Positions 16,894 to 30,628 of a stretch of DNA of 64,000 nucleotides are shown here, piece by piece. The position numbers and the translations under genes are program-made. The notes below the pieces were generated by a model. It was not told where the DNA came from and did no database searches. It was given only the letters and a program-made list of their open reading frames with translations. The stretch is taken from assembly GCF_900106535.1 (NCBI RefSeq), contig NZ_FNOH01000014.1:186001-250000 (forward strand). The letters run 5' to 3'. The stretch's first letter is position 1, and each line of letters begins with the position of its first letter. This DNA comes from Myxococcus xanthus (lineage in GTDB: Bacteria > Myxococcota > Myxococcia > Myxococcales > Myxococcaceae).

Positions 16894-18489
16894 GTGCGGC
16901 GACTGGCGGACCTCTACGAAACGCTGGACCAGACCACGTCCACCAACGCCAAGGTGGAAGCGCTCGCGCGCTACTTCAAGGAAGCGCCCCCGGAGGACGC
17001 GGCGTGGGCGCTCTACTTCCTCACGGGGCAGAAGCTGAAGCGGCTGATTCCCACGAAGCTGCTGGTGGGGTGGACGCAGGAGCTGACCCGCATCCCCAGT
17101 TGGCTCTTCGAGGAGGTCTACGCCTCCGTGGGTGACCTGGCGGAGGTGATTGCCCTGCTGCTGGACGCCCGTGAGCGCCCGGCGCGGACCGAGGAGCTGC
17201 CCCTGTCCGTCTGGCTGGAGCAACGCCTGTTGCCGCTGCGTCAACTGGACGCCGCCGGGCAACGCGAGCAGGTGGTTTCCTGGTGGCACGCCATGCCCCG
17301 GCGTGAATTGTTCCTGCTCAACAAGATGCTCACCGGCGAACTGCGGGTGGGCGTGTCCTCCACGCTGGTGGTCCGCGCGGTGGCGCAGGTGGCGGGCCTG
17401 CCCGCGCCCAGCGTGGCGCACCGGCTGATGGGGACGTGGACGCCCTCGCCCACCTTCTTCCGGCAGCTCGTGTCCCAGGACGTGTCGGATAGCGACAGCT
17501 CCCGGCCCTACCCCTTCTATCTCGCGTCGCCGCTGGAGCAGCCACCAGGGGACCTGGGCGACCGGGCGGAATGGCAGGTGGAGTGGAAGTGGGATGGCAT
17601 CCGGGGCCAGCTCATCCACCGCAAGGGCAGCGTGCACCTGTGGAGCCGCGGCGAGGAGCTCATCACCGAGCGCTTCCCCGAAATCGCGGACGCCGCCGCC
17701 GCGCTACCCGAGGGCACGGTGCTGGACGGCGAGGTGTTGGCCTACGCGGACGGAAGGCCCCTGCCCTTCGCCCAGCTCCAGCGGCGCATCGGCCGGCAGA
17801 AACTGACGCCCAAGGTGCTGGCCGAAGCGCCCGCGGCCTACCTCGCCTACGACATGCTGGAGCTGGGAGGCGAGGACCTCCGGAGCCAGCCGCTGCGCGT
17901 GCGGCGCGCGAAGCTGGAGGCGCTGTTGGAAGACGTGCCTCGGCTCCCCGTCTCCCCCGTCGTGCAAGCGGCGACCTGGGAGGACCTGGCCACCGCGCGG
18001 GGCGAAGCGCGAGAGCGCAACGTCGAGGGCTTCATGCTCAAGCGCCTGGAGTCGCCGTACCTCACAGGGCGCAAGCGGGGCGACTGGTGGAAGTGGAAGA
18101 TTGACCCGTTCACGGTGGACGCGGTGTTGCTGTACGCGCATCCGGGCCACGGTCGGCGCTCGTCGCTGTACACCGACTACACCTTCGCGGTGTGGAACGG
18201 CACGGAGCTCCAGCCCGTGACGAAGGCGTACTCCGGCCTGACGGACGCGGAGATTGGCCGGCTGGACCGGTGGATTCGCGCGCACACGCGGGAGAAGTAC
18301 GGCCCCGTGCGCTCGGTGGAACCTGAACAGGTGTTCGAACTGCACTTCGAGGGCATCCAGTCCTCGCCGCGTCACAAGTCGGGCGTCGCGCTGCGCTTCC
18401 CTCGAATCGCCCGCTGGCGGACGGACAAGAAGCCGCAGGACGCGGACACGCTGGACTCACTCAAGGAGCTGCTCCATGCCAGCGGGTAG
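16894..18489 (+). CDS. ligB: ATP-dependent DNA ligase
   Basis: It seals nicks in DNA using ATP. The 531-residue protein has an N-terminal DNA-binding helical domain (about 1-200), the adenylation motif EWKWDGIRGQ with the AMP-linked Lys near residue 232, LDGEVL (motif III region), EGFMLKR (motif IV) and WWKWK (motif V), and a C-terminal OB-fold with ALRFPRIARWR. The GTG start is 3 bases after the exonuclease stop. The stop overlaps the helicase start by 14 bases. There is no LigD-type polymerase or Ku domain, so this is not the classical NHEJ ligase. Confidence 0.92.
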   Translation: MRRLADLYETLDQTTSTNAKVEALARYFKEAPPEDAAWALYFLTGQKLKRLIPTKLLVGWTQELTRIPSWLFEEVYASVGDLAEVIALLLDARERPARTEELPLSVWLEQRLLPLRQLDAAGQREQVVSWWHAMPRRELFLLNKMLTGELRVGVSSTLVVRAVAQVAGLPAPSVAHRLMGTWTPSPTFFRQLVSQDVSDSDSSRPYPFYLASPLEQPPGDLGDRAEWQVEWKWDGIRGQLIHRKGSVHLWSRGEELITERFPEIADAAAALPEGTVLDGEVLAYADGRPLPFAQLQRRIGRQKLTPKVLAEAPAAYLAYDMLELGGEDLRSQPLRVRRAKLEALLEDVPRLPVSPVVQAATWEDLATARGEARERNVEGFMLKRLESPYLTGRKRGDWWKWKIDPFTVDAVLLYAHPGHGRRSSLYTDYTFAVWNGTELQPVTKAYSGLTDAEIGRLDRWIRAHTREKYGPVRSVEPEQVFELHFEGIQSSPRHKSGVALRFPRIARWRTDKKPQDADTLDSLKELLHASG

Positions 18490-21058
18490 ACCCCGCTCGC
18501 TGCGGGCGCAGATTGCCGCCAGTCGCAAGGCCCTGCGCGCCACCACCGAGCCTCTGAACGCAGAGGCACCGTCCAAGCCCAGGCGCCCCCGCATCCAGCG
18601 CGCATCGACTCGAGTTCAAACGAATGAACCACCGCTGGAGCGGCTGCGCGGCTGGTTCCGCGCGAAGGGGTGGACGCCCTATCCATTTCAAGAAGAAGCC
18701 TGGGCCGCCCATGCGCGCGGCGAAAGCGGGCTCATCCACGTCCCCACCGGCGCGGGCAAGACGTACGCGGCCTACCTGGGTCCGCTCGCGGACGTCGCGG
18801 CGAATGGACAGCCAGGGCTTCAACTCCTCTACGTGACGCCGCTGCGCGCGGTGTCCCGGGACGTGGAGAAGGCGTTGAGGGAGCCCCTCACCGTGCTGGA
18901 CGCGGACATCACCGTGGAGAGCCGCACCGGCGACACGTCCTCGTCGGTGCGCCAGCGTCAGCGGGAGCGCCTGCCGCAGGTGCTCATCACCACGCCGGAG
19001 TCGCTGTGCGTCCTGCTCACGCATGAGCGGGCCCCGGAGCTGTTCGCGTCACTGCGCTCCGTCATCGTCGATGAATGGCACGAGCTTCTCGGCTCCAAGC
19101 GGGGTTCGCAGTTGGAGCTGGCGCAGGCCCGCCTGCGCCACTTCGCGCCGGGCCTGCGCACCTGGGCGCTGTCCGCCACGCTGGCCAATCTGGAAGAGGC
19201 CGCCCGTCACGCCGTGGGCACCGGCCAGACGCCCACGATTGTGAACGCGGCGTTGGAGCGGCCCGTCGTTGTCGAGACATTGCTGCCCGAGTCCGTGGAT
19301 GCGTTCCCCTGGGCGGGCCACCTGGGCTTCTCCATGCTGGCCCGCGTGGGCGCGTGGCTGGACGCGGAGCGCTCCACGCTCATCTTCACCAATACGCGCT
19401 CCCAGGCCGAGCGCTGGTTCGAAGGCCTGCGCTTCGCCCGCCCGGAGTGGGAGCACCTCATCGCGCTCCACCATGGCTCCATCGACCGCGAGGAGCGCGA
19501 GCGCGTGGAGAGCGGCCTCAAGGAAGGCTCGCTGCGCATCGTGGTGTGCACCTCGTCGCTGGACCTGGGCGTGGACTTCGGCCCGGTGGAGCGCGTGGTA
19601 CAGGTGGGCAGTCCCAAGGGCATTGGCCGCACGATGCAGCGCGCGGGCCGCAGCGCCCACCGCCCGGGCGCCACGTGTCACATCCTCTTCGTCCCCACGC
19701 ACGCGCTGGAGCTGGTGGAGATGGCCGCCGCCAAGGACGCGCTCCTGCGCCGCGAGGTGGAGGCCCGCACGCCGCCGGACAAGCCGCTGGACGTCCTGGC
19801 GCAGCACCTGGTGACGTGCGCGTTGGGCGGCGGCTTCACGCCCGACGCCCTGCGAGACGAGGTGCGCACCGCGGCGGCCTTCGCCGGCCTCACCGACGAG
19901 GAGTTCGCGTGGACTTTGTCCCTGGTCCGCGAAGGCAGCCCGACACTGCGCGCCTACCCGGAGTTCCGGCGCGTGGTGGAGCACGAGGGCCGCTGCGTCG
20001 TCGCGGACGCGCGCGTGGCCCGCATGCACCGCCTCAACATCGGCACCATCACCTCCGACGCGGTGGTGCAACTGCGTTACTGGAGCGGAGGGCGCCTGGG
20101 CAGCGTGGAGGAGTCCTACGTCAGCCGCCTCAAGCCGGGCGACACCTTCATCTTCGCGGGGAAGAAGCTGGAGTTCAGCCGCATCCAGGACATGACCGCC
20201 TACGTGCGGCCCGCGAAGACGAAAGTCACCCAGACGCCGCGCTGGGGCGGCAGCCGCCTGCCCTTGTCCGGCTCATTGGCCGCGGCCGTTCGGCGCACGC
20301 TGGACACCGCGCGCCACGGCGACGTCACGTCGGACGAACTGGCCGCGGCCTGGCCCGTGCTGGACGCGCAGGCCCGCCTGTCCCGCATCCCCGCGGCGGA
20401 CATCCTACTGGCGGAGACGTGCCAGACGCGCGACGGGCACCATCTCTTCCTCTATCCCTTTGAAGGACGGTTGGTGCACGAAGGACTGGCGGCGCTGCTG
20501 GCACTGCGGCTGACGCGCCTGCGCAAGGCCACCTTCACCCTGTCGGTGAATGACTATGGCCTGGAGCTGCTCACGCCCACGCCCTTCCCCTTCGAGGAGG
20601 CGCTGCACCCCGCGCTCTTCACCCGCGAGCGTCTGGAGGCGGACGTCCTGGAGAGCGTCAACGTCGGCGAGCTGTCAAAGCGCCAGTTCCGCGACATCGC
20701 CCGCATCGCCGGGCTGGTGCTGCCGGGCCTGCCCGGCGCGCGCAAGTCCTCGCGGCAGGTCCAGGCCAGCGCGTCGCTGCTGCACGACGTCTTCATCAAA
20801 TACGACCCCGACAACCTCCTGCTCGTCCAGGCCCGCCGGGAGGTGCTGGAGCAACAATTCGAGGAGGGGCGCCTGGAGCGGACCTTGGAGCGGCTTCAAG
20901 CCGCGCCCGTGGAGCGCATCCATGTCCGCCGGCCCACGCCCCTGGGCTTCCCGCTCGTCGTCGAGCGCATCAGCGCGAGCCTGTCGAGCGAGTCCCTGCT
21001 GGAGCGGGTGGAGCGATTGAAGGAGCGATGGACTCGCGAAGATGCCAGGTCCGCATAG
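18476..21058 (+). CDS. Ligase-associated DEXH-box DNA helicase (Lhr-like)
   Basis: This protein is 860 residues long. After a basic N-terminus it has a superfamily 2 core: a YPFQEEAW Q-motif-like element near 65, VPTGAGKTYAA (Walker A) near 90, DEWHELLGSKRG (DEXH box) near 200, SATLAN near 223, and the C-terminal RecA domain with QRAGRSAHR. A long Lhr-type C-terminal domain follows, where Lhr proteins bind DNA. I chose the ATG at 18476, preceded by AAGGAG, which overlaps the ligase end by 14 bases. The end overlaps the PdeM gene by 31 bases. Confidence 0.92.
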   Translation: MPAGRPRSLRAQIAASRKALRATTEPLNAEAPSKPRRPRIQRASTRVQTNEPPLERLRGWFRAKGWTPYPFQEEAWAAHARGESGLIHVPTGAGKTYAAYLGPLADVAANGQPGLQLLYVTPLRAVSRDVEKALREPLTVLDADITVESRTGDTSSSVRQRQRERLPQVLITTPESLCVLLTHERAPELFASLRSVIVDEWHELLGSKRGSQLELAQARLRHFAPGLRTWALSATLANLEEAARHAVGTGQTPTIVNAALERPVVVETLLPESVDAFPWAGHLGFSMLARVGAWLDAERSTLIFTNTRSQAERWFEGLRFARPEWEHLIALHHGSIDREERERVESGLKEGSLRIVVCTSSLDLGVDFGPVERVVQVGSPKGIGRTMQRAGRSAHRPGATCHILFVPTHALELVEMAAAKDALLRREVEARTPPDKPLDVLAQHLVTCALGGGFTPDALRDEVRTAAAFAGLTDEEFAWTLSLVREGSPTLRAYPEFRRVVEHEGRCVVADARVARMHRLNIGTITSDAVVQLRYWSGGRLGSVEESYVSRLKPGDTFIFAGKKLEFSRIQDMTAYVRPAKTKVTQTPRWGGSRLPLSGSLAAAVRRTLDTARHGDVTSDELAAAWPVLDAQARLSRIPAADILLAETCQTRDGHHLFLYPFEGRLVHEGLAALLALRLTRLRKATFTLSVNDYGLELLTPTPFPFEEALHPALFTRERLEADVLESVNVGELSKRQFRDIARIAGLVLPGLPGARKSSRQVQASASLLHDVFIKYDPDNLLLVQARREVLEQQFEEGRLERTLERLQAAPVERIHVRRPTPLGFPLVVERISASLSSESLLERVERLKERWTREDARSA

Positions 21059-21681
21059 AGGGCACCCTGCTGGAGCTGCTCCCGGAGCGCGCCCTCTACT
21101 GGCCCGACACCCGCACCCTGGCCGTGGCGGACCTGCACTGGGGCAAGACGGAGAGCTTCCAGCAGCACGGCATCCCCCTGCCCACCGGCGTGCTGGAGGA
21201 CGACCTGGCCCGCCTGTCCGCGGCGCTCACCACCACCGGTGCCCGCCGCCTGCTCCTGCTGGGGGACCTCATCCACTCCCGCCAGGGCCTCACCCCCGCC
21301 CTGGTGGACCGGCTGGCCCTGTGGCGGGAGTCCCACGCGTCGGTGGAGTGCGTCCTGGTGCGGGGCAACCATGATCGGCACGTGGAGACGCTGCCCGGGC
21401 GCTGGCGCCTGGACGTCCGCGAGTCCCACGCCGACGAAGGCCCCTTCCGCTTCGCCCATCACCCACAGTCCATGTCAGGCCGCTACGTGTGGGCAGGTCA
21501 CCTTCACCCCATGGTGCGACTGGGCGGCAAGAGCGACACACTGCGTCTCCCCTGTTTCCATGTGGGACGCGACGTGGGCGTGCTCCCGGCCTTCAGCGCC
21601 TTCACCGGTGGCGTCAACGTCTCCCGCCGCGCCGGCGATCGCATCTTCGCCCTCGCCGGCCCCGCAATCGTCGAGGTGTAG
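21028..21681 (+). CDS. pdeM: Ligase-associated DNA damage response endonuclease PdeM
   Basis: This 217-residue calcineurin-like phosphoesterase has the five metal-binding blocks in order: ADLHWGK near 32, GDLIHSR near 75, GNHDR near 112, HHP near 147 and GHLHP near 156. It matches PdeM, the small phosphoesterase found with bacterial ATP-dependent ligase, exonuclease and Lhr helicase genes. The start overlaps the helicase gene by 31 bases. The HNH gene begins one base after its stop, so all five genes are likely one transcript. Confidence 0.9.
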   Translation: MDSRRCQVRIEGTLLELLPERALYWPDTRTLAVADLHWGKTESFQQHGIPLPTGVLEDDLARLSAALTTTGARRLLLLGDLIHSRQGLTPALVDRLALWRESHASVECVLVRGNHDRHVETLPGRWRLDVRESHADEGPFRFAHHPQSMSGRYVWAGHLHPMVRLGGKSDTLRLPCFHVGRDVGVLPAFSAFTGGVNVSRRAGDRIFALAGPAIVEV

Positions 21682-21682
21682 G

Positions 21683-22048
21683 GTGAGTCAGGCCAAGCGT
21701 CGGAAGATACTGGGTATCATCGAAACGGATAATACCTTCGAGCGCGCCAACCACCGGGACCGCGAGGCGTGGCTCGGCAAGTGCTTGCACTGTAACGCAC
21801 ACCTATGGGTCGGCCTGGATGGCGAGCCGATCAGCCGCGCCACCATCGAGCACATCCTGCCAAAGACGGCCGGGGGCACCGAGGCGCTGACCAACCTGGG
21901 TCTGGCCTGCGCCCGGTGCAATCAGGGCAAGGGCACCCGGCACGACGCCCGTTATCACCGGGACGCACGCGCCCGGGAGCTGGTGGAAAGGCTTCTGGCC
22001 CGGCGCCTCGCGCACTGGCGGAAGCCGGAGACCGACGAAGAGCCGTGA
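21683..22048 (+). CDS. HNH endonuclease
   Basis: This 121-residue protein has a compact HNH nuclease fold. CLHC near residue 35 and CARCN near residue 79 form the zinc knuckle, and IEHILPK with TNLGLAC supplies the HNH His and Asn. I chose the GTG at 21683 because it gives the first residues of a plausible basic N-terminus and sits one base after the PdeM stop. It is not part of the usual four-gene ligase-associated set, so its link to that repair pathway here is suggested by context only. Confidence 0.85.
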   Translation: MSQAKRRKILGIIETDNTFERANHRDREAWLGKCLHCNAHLWVGLDGEPISRATIEHILPKTAGGTEALTNLGLACARCNQGKGTRHDARYHRDARARELVERLLARRLAHWRKPETDEEP

Positions 22049-22050
22049 AA

Positions 22051-22086
22051 CACCCGGAGTGATCCTCCCCGACGGGTGCTTTGCTC
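22051..22086 (+). terminator. Possible terminator after the repair operon
   Basis: A 6-bp stem (22051-22056 with 22073-22078) just after the HNH stop codon is followed by a short T-containing tail. It is weak, but its position fits. Confidence 0.35.
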
Positions 22087-22449
22087 AATCGTCCCTACCT
22101 CCCTCCAGAAGAGAGATTCATCACCGCGCGACCGCGACTTTCCGCCCTCGCACGAGGAAGTGGTATCCCCGTGCCGCCATATCAGAATGGTTGACACTGC
22201 CGTGTCGATGCCCGATGGTCCCGCGCCGCATTAGGGCAGGGAGAGGAGGAGGGCCCCGCCCACGGTATTACTAATAGAGGTTTCGTTGGACGTGTCCGCT
22301 TCGCCTTCAGTGCGCCAGGAGCTACCGCCCACCCGCCCCAGTGGGGCCGGGAATGCCCCTCCGCTCCCTGTGCCCGGTAACGCCCACGCCTCGCCTTTCG
22401 TTCCCTTCACGAGTGCTGTTGTCGAAGCCCCCTTGCCCATGGTCCAGGT
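22087..22449 (+). promoter_or_regulatory. Upstream region of the act/cox respiratory operon
   Basis: This 363-base gap holds no convincing gene and precedes a 12-gene operon, so the main promoter is probably here. A perfect TTGACA is at 22191-22196, but the -10 position 17 bases on is poor. A locally AT-rich TATTACTAAT lies near 22265. I cannot choose between them. Confidence 0.35.
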
Positions 22450-23099
22450 ATGAGCGGCCCTCTCTTCCCACGTTGGACGAACACGGTGTCGCGGCTGTCC
22501 GCCGCGGCGCTCCTTGCCGTGCCCGCCATCGGTATCGGCGGTCTCATGGCCTACGTGCGCTCGCCGTACGTCACTGGCCAGCAGCGGCCCATTGAACAGC
22601 CGATCGAGTTCGATCACCGCCACCACGCGGGTGATGAGCAGATTGACTGTCGGTACTGTCACTGGTCGGTCGAGGAGTCGCCCTCCGCGGGCATCCCCTC
22701 CACCACGGTGTGCATGTCCTGCCACGCACAGGTCTGGAACAAGAGCCCGTACCTCACCGAGGTCCGCAAGGCGTTCTTCTCCGACCAGCCCATCCCCTGG
22801 GTCCGCGTGCACAACCTGCCGGACTTCGTCTACTTCAACCACTCCATCCACGTGGCCAAGGGCGTTGGCTGCGCCACCTGCCACGGCCGCGTCGACCAGA
22901 TGGCCGCCGTGGAGCAGGCCGCGCCGCTCACCATGGCCTGGTGCCTGGATTGCCACCGCAATCCGGAGCCCCACCTGCGCCCGGCGGAGTTCATCACGTC
23001 CATGACGTGGACCCCGCCCGAAGACAAGGCCAAGGCCGCTGAGCTTGGCCGCCAGTTGGCTGAAGCGTACGACGTCCACTCGCGCGAGAGCTGCTCCAC

Positions 23100-23112
<13 letters not shown>
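22450..23112 (+). CDS. actA: Alternative complex III subunit A, pentaheme cytochrome c
   Basis: ActA is the multiheme c subunit of alternative complex III, a quinol:electron acceptor oxidoreductase of the cytoplasmic membrane. The 220-residue protein has one N-terminal membrane segment (about 15-35) and five CxxCH heme sites: CRYCH, CMSCH, CATCH, CLDCH and CSTCH. Extra distributed His residues can serve as distal ligands. It is the first gene of the act/cox operon and overlaps actB by 13 bases. Confidence 0.93.
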
Positions 23113-26303
<3,191 letters not shown>

Positions 26304-26306
26304 GCC

Positions 26307-27746
<1,440 letters not shown>

Positions 27747-27751
27747 GAGCC

Positions 27752-28297
27752 ATGGAAGCCACCGTTCTCGATTCCTGGGTCCTGGCGGAGTTCTCGACGC
27801 CGGACGCCCTCGTGACCGCCACCCGCCAGATGCGGGAGAAGGGCTTCGAGGGAATGGACACCTACTCTCCGTACCCGCTGCACGGCGGGTCGGAGGCCCT
27901 GGGTCTGCCGCCCTCGCGCGTGCCCTTCATCGCCCTGTGCGGCGGCCTGACGGGCGTGGCCACGGCGCTGGCCATGCAGACGTGGATGAACACCATCGAC
28001 TACCCGCTCAACATCGGCGGTCGCCCGCTGCTGTCGCTGCCGGCGTGGGTGCCCATCACGTTCGAGCTGGGGGTGCTGTTCGCCGCCTTCGGCATCTTCT
28101 TCGGTCTGCTGGGGCTCAGCCGCCTGCCCCAGCCGTACCACCCCGTCTTCGAGTCCGAGGAGTTCCGCACCGCCTCCACGCACGGCTACTGGCTGAGCGT
28201 GCCCCAGGCGACGGGCACGGACGCGGCGCCGGTCATGGATCAGCTCAAGGCCCTGGGCGCGACCCAGGTGACCCTCGTCACGGGAGAGAAGGAATGA
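27752..28297 (+). CDS. actD: Alternative complex III subunit D (DUF3341)
   Basis: ActD is a small membrane subunit of alternative complex III. The protein has 181 residues, a soluble N-terminal part (STPDALVTATRQMREKGF, DUF3341 type), two membrane segments (about 50-68 and 90-125) and a soluble C-terminal tail. Its place between actC and actE is the standard one. It is coupled to actE by a 4-base ATGA overlap. Confidence 0.9.
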   Translation: MEATVLDSWVLAEFSTPDALVTATRQMREKGFEGMDTYSPYPLHGGSEALGLPPSRVPFIALCGGLTGVATALAMQTWMNTIDYPLNIGGRPLLSLPAWVPITFELGVLFAAFGIFFGLLGLSRLPQPYHPVFESEEFRTASTHGYWLSVPQATGTDAAPVMDQLKALGATQVTLVTGEKE

Positions 28298-28887
28298 GGT
28301 GGCTCATCCCCGCCGCCGGACTCGCCACGCTCACGGGCTGCAACGTCAGCTCGGAGTTCCTCCAGCGCATGGAGCACCAGGCGAAGTACGAGTACTACGA
28401 GGCGTCCGACTTCTGGGCGGACGGTCGCGCCATGCGCACGCCTCCCGTGGGCACGGTTCCGCGTGAGCGCTTCGAGAAGCTCCCCGAGCTCAAGGACCCG
28501 ACCCAGCGCCAGGTGGCCCTCACCGGCCGCAGCGCCGGCCAGCCGGTGGCCCACCTGCCCATCACGGTGGACCAGAACCTGCTGACCCTGGGTCAGAAGA
28601 AGTACAACATCGTCTGCTCGCAGTGTCACGGCGTGCTCGGCGATGGAAACAGCATCGTCGCGGAGAACATGGCCCTGCGCCTGCCTCCCTCGCTGCTGGA
28701 CCTGGAGAGCAAGTCGGACGGCCACTTCTACGTGGCCATCAACGAGGGCTACGGCGTGATGCCGTCCTTCTCCGGTGAGCTCGACCTGCGCGAGCGCTGG
28801 GCCGTGGTCGCCTACGTCCGCGCACTCCAGACGGCCCGCAATACCCGCACGGACGGCCAGCAGCCCGTTCCGCAGGAGAACCGATGA
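28294..28887 (+). CDS. actE: Alternative complex III subunit E, monoheme cytochrome c lipoprotein
   Basis: ActE is the monoheme cytochrome c of the complex. The 197-residue protein has a very short signal ending in the lipobox LTGC near residue 16, then a single CSQCH heme site near residue 110 and a methionine ligand candidate in GVMPSF near 152. I chose the ATG at 28294 from the ATGA overlap with actD and the preceding GAGAAGGA. It ends in an ATGA overlap with actF. Confidence 0.92.
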   Translation: MRWLIPAAGLATLTGCNVSSEFLQRMEHQAKYEYYEASDFWADGRAMRTPPVGTVPRERFEKLPELKDPTQRQVALTGRSAGQPVAHLPITVDQNLLTLGQKKYNIVCSQCHGVLGDGNSIVAENMALRLPPSLLDLESKSDGHFYVAINEGYGVMPSFSGELDLRERWAVVAYVRALQTARNTRTDGQQPVPQENR

Positions 28888-30128
28888 GTCCCCCCGTCAC
28901 CAACTCGCACACCAACTTCGGGCCGTACACCGGCACGCCGAAGCTCATGGTGCCCGCGTTCGCCGTGGGCATTCTCTGCCTCCTGGCCACGCTGGGTGGC
29001 TTCTTCGCCACCGACGCCAAGGGTGAGACGGCGCACGCCTATCTGATTGGCTTCACCTACTGGGTGGGCATCAGCGTCGCCTTCCTCATCATGCAGGCCA
29101 TCTTCCACACGGCGAAGGCCAAGTGGCTCATCGTGCTGCGCCGGACGATGGAGACGGCCTCCGCGGTGATTCCGGTGTTCTTCGTGCTGGCCCTGCCGCT
29201 GCTGGCCATGGCCACCTACCTCTACCCCTGGTGGGAAGGCTCCGAGCTGACCAAGGGATACTCCAGCCTGGAACTGGAGCACCTGAGCCACAAGCAGCAC
29301 GGGTACCTGAACAACCACCTGTCCTTCCCCCCCGGCGTGGGCATTCGCCACATCATCTACTTCGGCGTGTGGACGTTCGCGGCCTGGCGGCTGCGGTCGT
29401 GGAGCCTGAAGCAGGACACCGAGGGTGGACTCGACTTCACGGTGAAGCAGCGCAAGTTCTCTCCGGGTGTGCTGCCGTTCCTTGCCCTCACCATCACGTT
29501 CGCTTCTTTCGACTGGCTGATGAGCCTCACGCCGCTCTGGCAGTCGACCATCTTCGGCGTCTATTACTTCGCCGGAAGCTTCCTGGCGGCCTTCTGCATC
29601 CTGACCATCGTCACGGTGAGCGCCCAGGGCAAGGACCTCTACGGCAGCGTCGTGAAGCTGGACCACTTCCACAACCTCGGCAAGCTGATGCTCGCCTTCA
29701 CCGCGTTCTGGGCCTACATCGCCTTCTCCCAGTTCATGCTGGTGTGGATCGCGAACATCCCGGAAGAGGCGCCCTGGTACGGCCTGCGCATGTTCGGCCC
29801 GTGGCGGTCGATGTCCATCGCCCTGTTCTTCCTCCACTTCCTGCTGCCCTTCGGCATCCTGCTGTCGCGCAAGCTGAAGCTGCAGCCTCGGAAGCTGGCC
29901 GTGGTGGCCGTGTACCTGCTCATCATCCACGCGGTGGACCTGTACTGGCTGGTGTGGCCGGCGCTGACCGGTGACGCGGGCCCGACGTTCCACTGGTCGC
30001 TGCTCACGGCCTTCTTCGGAGTGGGCGGTATCGCGGTGGGCTTCGCCCTCTACCTGGCGCGTGGCCACTACACGCTCACGGTGAAGGACCCCTACATCGC
30101 CGAGTCCTTGAGGTACGTGCAGCCATGA
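28884..30128 (+). CDS. actF: Alternative complex III subunit F, NrfD-like membrane protein
   Basis: ActF is the second NrfD-family membrane subunit, 414 residues with about ten hydrophobic segments, the first at about residues 25-45. It is shorter than ActC but paralogous. Both ends overlap neighbours by 4 bases, coupling it to actE and to the small membrane protein gene after it. Confidence 0.92.
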   Translation: MSPPVTNSHTNFGPYTGTPKLMVPAFAVGILCLLATLGGFFATDAKGETAHAYLIGFTYWVGISVAFLIMQAIFHTAKAKWLIVLRRTMETASAVIPVFFVLALPLLAMATYLYPWWEGSELTKGYSSLELEHLSHKQHGYLNNHLSFPPGVGIRHIIYFGVWTFAAWRLRSWSLKQDTEGGLDFTVKQRKFSPGVLPFLALTITFASFDWLMSLTPLWQSTIFGVYYFAGSFLAAFCILTIVTVSAQGKDLYGSVVKLDHFHNLGKLMLAFTAFWAYIAFSQFMLVWIANIPEEAPWYGLRMFGPWRSMSIALFFLHFLLPFGILLSRKLKLQPRKLAVVAVYLLIIHAVDLYWLVWPALTGDAGPTFHWSLLTAFFGVGGIAVGFALYLARGHYTLTVKDPYIAESLRYVQP

Positions 30129-30592
30129 AGAAGACCCAGGTTGAGCTCGAGTCGCGCGTCATCGTCGGCGCGCACGGCGTGGCGGCGGAAGAAGACCACC
30201 TGGTCATGGGCAAGGTGGTGGGCGTCGGCGTGGGTGCGCTCGCCATCTTCGCGGTGGGCATCGTCTGGGCCTACACCATCCAGGTCCGGACGATGGCTGA
30301 CATCCAGCCGGAGGGTCCGCCGCCGCGTCCCGCGGCGATGGGGCAGTACGAGGTGGGCATCGTCAACCAGCGCCTGTTCGAGCAGGACTGGCACGCCGTG
30401 GACAAGATCAGCGGCCAGGACCAGGCGCTGCGCGCCGGCTGGGGTAACGAGCCGGGGGTGAAGCAGCACCCCGGCATCGACGACGCGATGAAGACGGTCA
30501 TCGAGCAGAAGCGCAACCCGCCCCCTGCTCCGACCCCCACGCCTACCCCGGAGACCACTCCCGGGCAGACGCCTCCGGCACCGCAGCAGTAG
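30125..30592 (+). CDS. Small membrane protein between act and cox genes
   Basis: The 155-residue product has one hydrophobic segment (about 35-55) and a low-complexity tail from about 130 rich in Pro and Thr. It carries no heme or metal motif that I can see. The start is in an ATGA overlap with actF. The position between alternative complex III and the oxidase genes suggests an accessory or linker subunit. This is inference, and I do not recognise the family. Confidence 0.75.
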   Translation: MKKTQVELESRVIVGAHGVAAEEDHLVMGKVVGVGVGALAIFAVGIVWAYTIQVRTMADIQPEGPPPRPAAMGQYEVGIVNQRLFEQDWHAVDKISGQDQALRAGWGNEPGVKQHPGIDDAMKTVIEQKRNPPPAPTPTPTPETTPGQTPPAPQQ

Positions 30593-30628
30593 CCTTCACC
30601 GCTCCCCTGTCGTAAGAGCCGTCCTGCA

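Noticed and set aside
18254-18475. Upstream extension of the helicase frame into the ligase gene
   Set aside because: The ligase frame is certain. The ATG at 18476 has AAGGAG ahead and gives a normal helicase.
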